A stretch of DNA of 15,294 nucleotides from Sutterella sp. UBA4713 (GTDB taxonomy: Bacteria; Pseudomonadota; Gammaproteobacteria; Burkholderiales; Burkholderiaceae_F): contig DHJT01000066.1 in NCBI GenBank assembly GCA_002404465.1, positions 19,496 to 34,789 of the forward strand. The letters run 5' to 3'. The notes beneath the pieces are model-generated. The model had not been told where the DNA came from. It worked only from the letters and a program-made list of their open reading frames with translations, and did not search any database. Both the position numbers and the translations under genes were made by a program. Shown here in pieces: positions 13,978-15,294 of the stretch (positions are counted from its first letter, which is position 1; each line of letters opens with the position of its first letter).

Positions 13978-15240
13978 ATGCATCTTTCAGAACTTAAAAC
14001 CCTGCACATCAGCCATCTGCTTGACATGGCTACCGACCTTGAGATCGAGAACGCGCAGCGTATGCGCAAGCAAGAGCTCATGTTTGCCATTCTCAAGAAA
14101 CGAGCCAAAGCCGGAGAGCAAATTTTCGGCGACGGAACTCTTGAAGTTCTTCCGGACGGATTCGGTTTCTTAAGAAGTCCGGACACCAGCTATTTGGCCA
14201 GTACCGATGACATTTACATCTCGCCCTCACAGATTCGCCGCTTTAACTTACACACGGGCGACTCCATCGAAGGCGAAGTGCGCACCCCGAAAGATAACGA
14301 ACGGTATTTCGCACTTGTTAAAGTAGATACCGTTAACGGACAGCCGCCGGAAAATCTCAAGCACCGCATGCTCTTTGAAAACCTCACACCGCTGTTCCCG
14401 AACGTGCCGCTCACGCTTGAGCGCAATATGCGCGGCGACGAGAACATCACGGGGCGGTTAATCGACATCATTGCTCCGATCGGAAAAGGCCAGCGCGGAT
14501 TGCTTGTTGCAAGTCCGAAATCCGGTAAAACCGTTTTGATGCAACACATTGCGCACGCCATCACGGCCAATCACCCCGATTGCATTCTCATCGTTCTTCT
14601 GATTGACGAACGTCCGGAAGAAGTGACCGAAATGCAACGCTCCGTACGCGGCGAAGTCATTGCAAGTACATTCGATGAGCCGGCCACACGTCACGTGCAG
14701 GTCGCCGAAATGGTCATCGAAAAAGCCAAGCGTTTAGCGGAAAGCAAAAAAGACGTCATCATTCTTTTGGACTCGATCACACGTCTTGCCCGTGCCTACA
14801 ACACGGTCATTCCGAGTTCGGGCAAAGTTCTGACAGGCGGCGTTGATGCAAATGCCCTACAACGACCCAAGCGCTTTTTCGGTGCCGCACGCAACATCGA
14901 AGAAGGCGGATCGCTCACGATTCTTGCAACTGCCTTGATTGATACCGGCTCTCGCATGGACGATGTGATTTACGAAGAGTTCAAGGGCACAGGCAACATG
15001 GAAATTCACTTGGAGCGCCGTCTGGCGGAAAAACGCGTCTATCCGGCCATCAACGTCAATCGTTCCGGAACGCGTCGCGAAGAACTTTTGCTCAAACCCG
15101 ATGTGCTGCAAAAGATCTGGGTGCTCCGCAAGCTTCTTTATGATATGGATGAAATCGAGGCAATGGAATTTCTCTTGGACAAGATGCGCAATACCAAGAG
15201 CAATGCCGAGTTCTTTGACATGATGCGTCGCTCGGGCTAG
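13978..15240 (+). CDS. rho: Transcription termination factor Rho
   Basis: Hexameric RNA-dependent ATPase and translocase that ends transcription of untranslated RNA. From ATG 13978 the protein has 420 residues, against 419 in E. coli. Domains: the N-terminal helical bundle (1-47, MRKQELMFAIL), the cold-shock-like primary RNA-binding domain (about 48-126, DGFGFLRSPD and DDIYISPSQIRRFNL), and the RecA-type ATPase with the P-loop ASPKSGKT (about 178-185), LLIDERPEEVTEMQR, VIILLDSITRLARAYN, the Q-loop LTGGVDANAL and the R-loop region FKGTGNMEIHL. An in-frame GTG at 13936 would add 14 residues, but it sits inside the leader hairpin, and the E. coli-like start MHLSELK fits the later ATG. That ATG lacks a Shine-Dalgarno and follows a pyrimidine tract. 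Rho commonly autoregulates through its leader; that is likely here but not shown. Confidence 0.97.
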   Translation: MHLSELKTLHISHLLDMATDLEIENAQRMRKQELMFAILKKRAKAGEQIFGDGTLEVLPDGFGFLRSPDTSYLASTDDIYISPSQIRRFNLHTGDSIEGEVRTPKDNERYFALVKVDTVNGQPPENLKHRMLFENLTPLFPNVPLTLERNMRGDENITGRLIDIIAPIGKGQRGLLVASPKSGKTVLMQHIAHAITANHPDCILIVLLIDERPEEVTEMQRSVRGEVIASTFDEPATRHVQVAEMVIEKAKRLAESKKDVIILLDSITRLARAYNTVIPSSGKVLTGGVDANALQRPKRFFGAARNIEEGGSLTILATALIDTGSRMDDVIYEEFKGTGNMEIHLERRLAEKRVYPAINVNRSGTRREELLLKPDVLQKIWVLRKLLYDMDEIEAMEFLLDKMRNTKSNAEFFDMMRRSG

Positions 15241-15245
15241 AACCG

Positions 15246-15274
15246 AAAAAAGCCGCCGAAATTCGGCGGTTTTT
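15246..15274 (+). terminator. Rho-independent terminator after rho
   Basis: CCGCCG and CGGCGG (15253-15258 and 15264-15269) close an AAATT loop, with TTTTT after (15270-15274) and AAAAAAG before. The flanking A-run makes it possibly bidirectional. It starts within about 10 bases of the rho stop codon. Confidence 0.88.
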
Positions 15275-15294
15275 CATTTAAGACGGTAACAATA

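Overview
This is an ordinary chromosomal stretch of a betaproteobacterium of about 50% GC. Order Burkholderiales is likely, and a gut-type Sutterellaceae relative is the best guess. Three things point there: a short H-NS-like protein with the Burkholderiales-type C-terminal DNA-binding motif, an IF-1 paralogue with a basic C-terminal tail, and neighbouring xseA–sodB and trxA–rho pairs. The ATP-type PEP carboxykinase and a dihydrouridine synthase that recalls the Clostridia-type subfamily suit a gut-associated lineage. The placement is inferred from protein features and gene order, not from a search.

Layout. Bases 1-3022 (+) hold the 3' part of pckA and its terminator, a CYTH triphosphatase-like gene, an H-NS-like gene and a dus-family gene. 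Bases 3171-4697 (+) hold a SulP/BicA-like anion transporter with a STAS domain. Bases 4894-9182 are all on the minus strand; read in transcription order they are an IF-1 paralogue, xseA, sodB, gapA and a secreted cyclophilin-like protein. Bases 9425-12111 (+) hold the thiM-thiE thiazole-salvage pair, overlapping in TAATG, then a class I aspartate/aromatic aminotransferase. Bases 12204-12359 form a complete tRNA-Asn(GUU) unit with promoter and terminator. Bases 12440-15240 (+) hold a BASS-family symporter, trxA and rho, and a terminator follows rho. No gap between genes exceeds about 245 bases.

The genes are mainly housekeeping. pckA and gapA serve gluconeogenesis and glycolysis, sodB and trxA serve redox defence, and xseA serves DNA repair. 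The dus gene, the tRNA, the IF-1 paralogue and rho serve RNA metabolism and translation. thiME and the aminotransferase serve cofactor and amino-acid metabolism.

I looked for an undescribed system and found no convincing one: there is no phage, insertion sequence, CRISPR, toxin-antitoxin or defence island. The points worth a second look are modest. They are a Clostridia-like dihydrouridine synthase, leader hairpins before gapA and rho, an inverted repeat over the likely promoter of the aminotransferase, a 9-bp inverted repeat after dus, a BicA-like transporter, a Cys-X-Cys tail on SodB and an altered ThiE motif.
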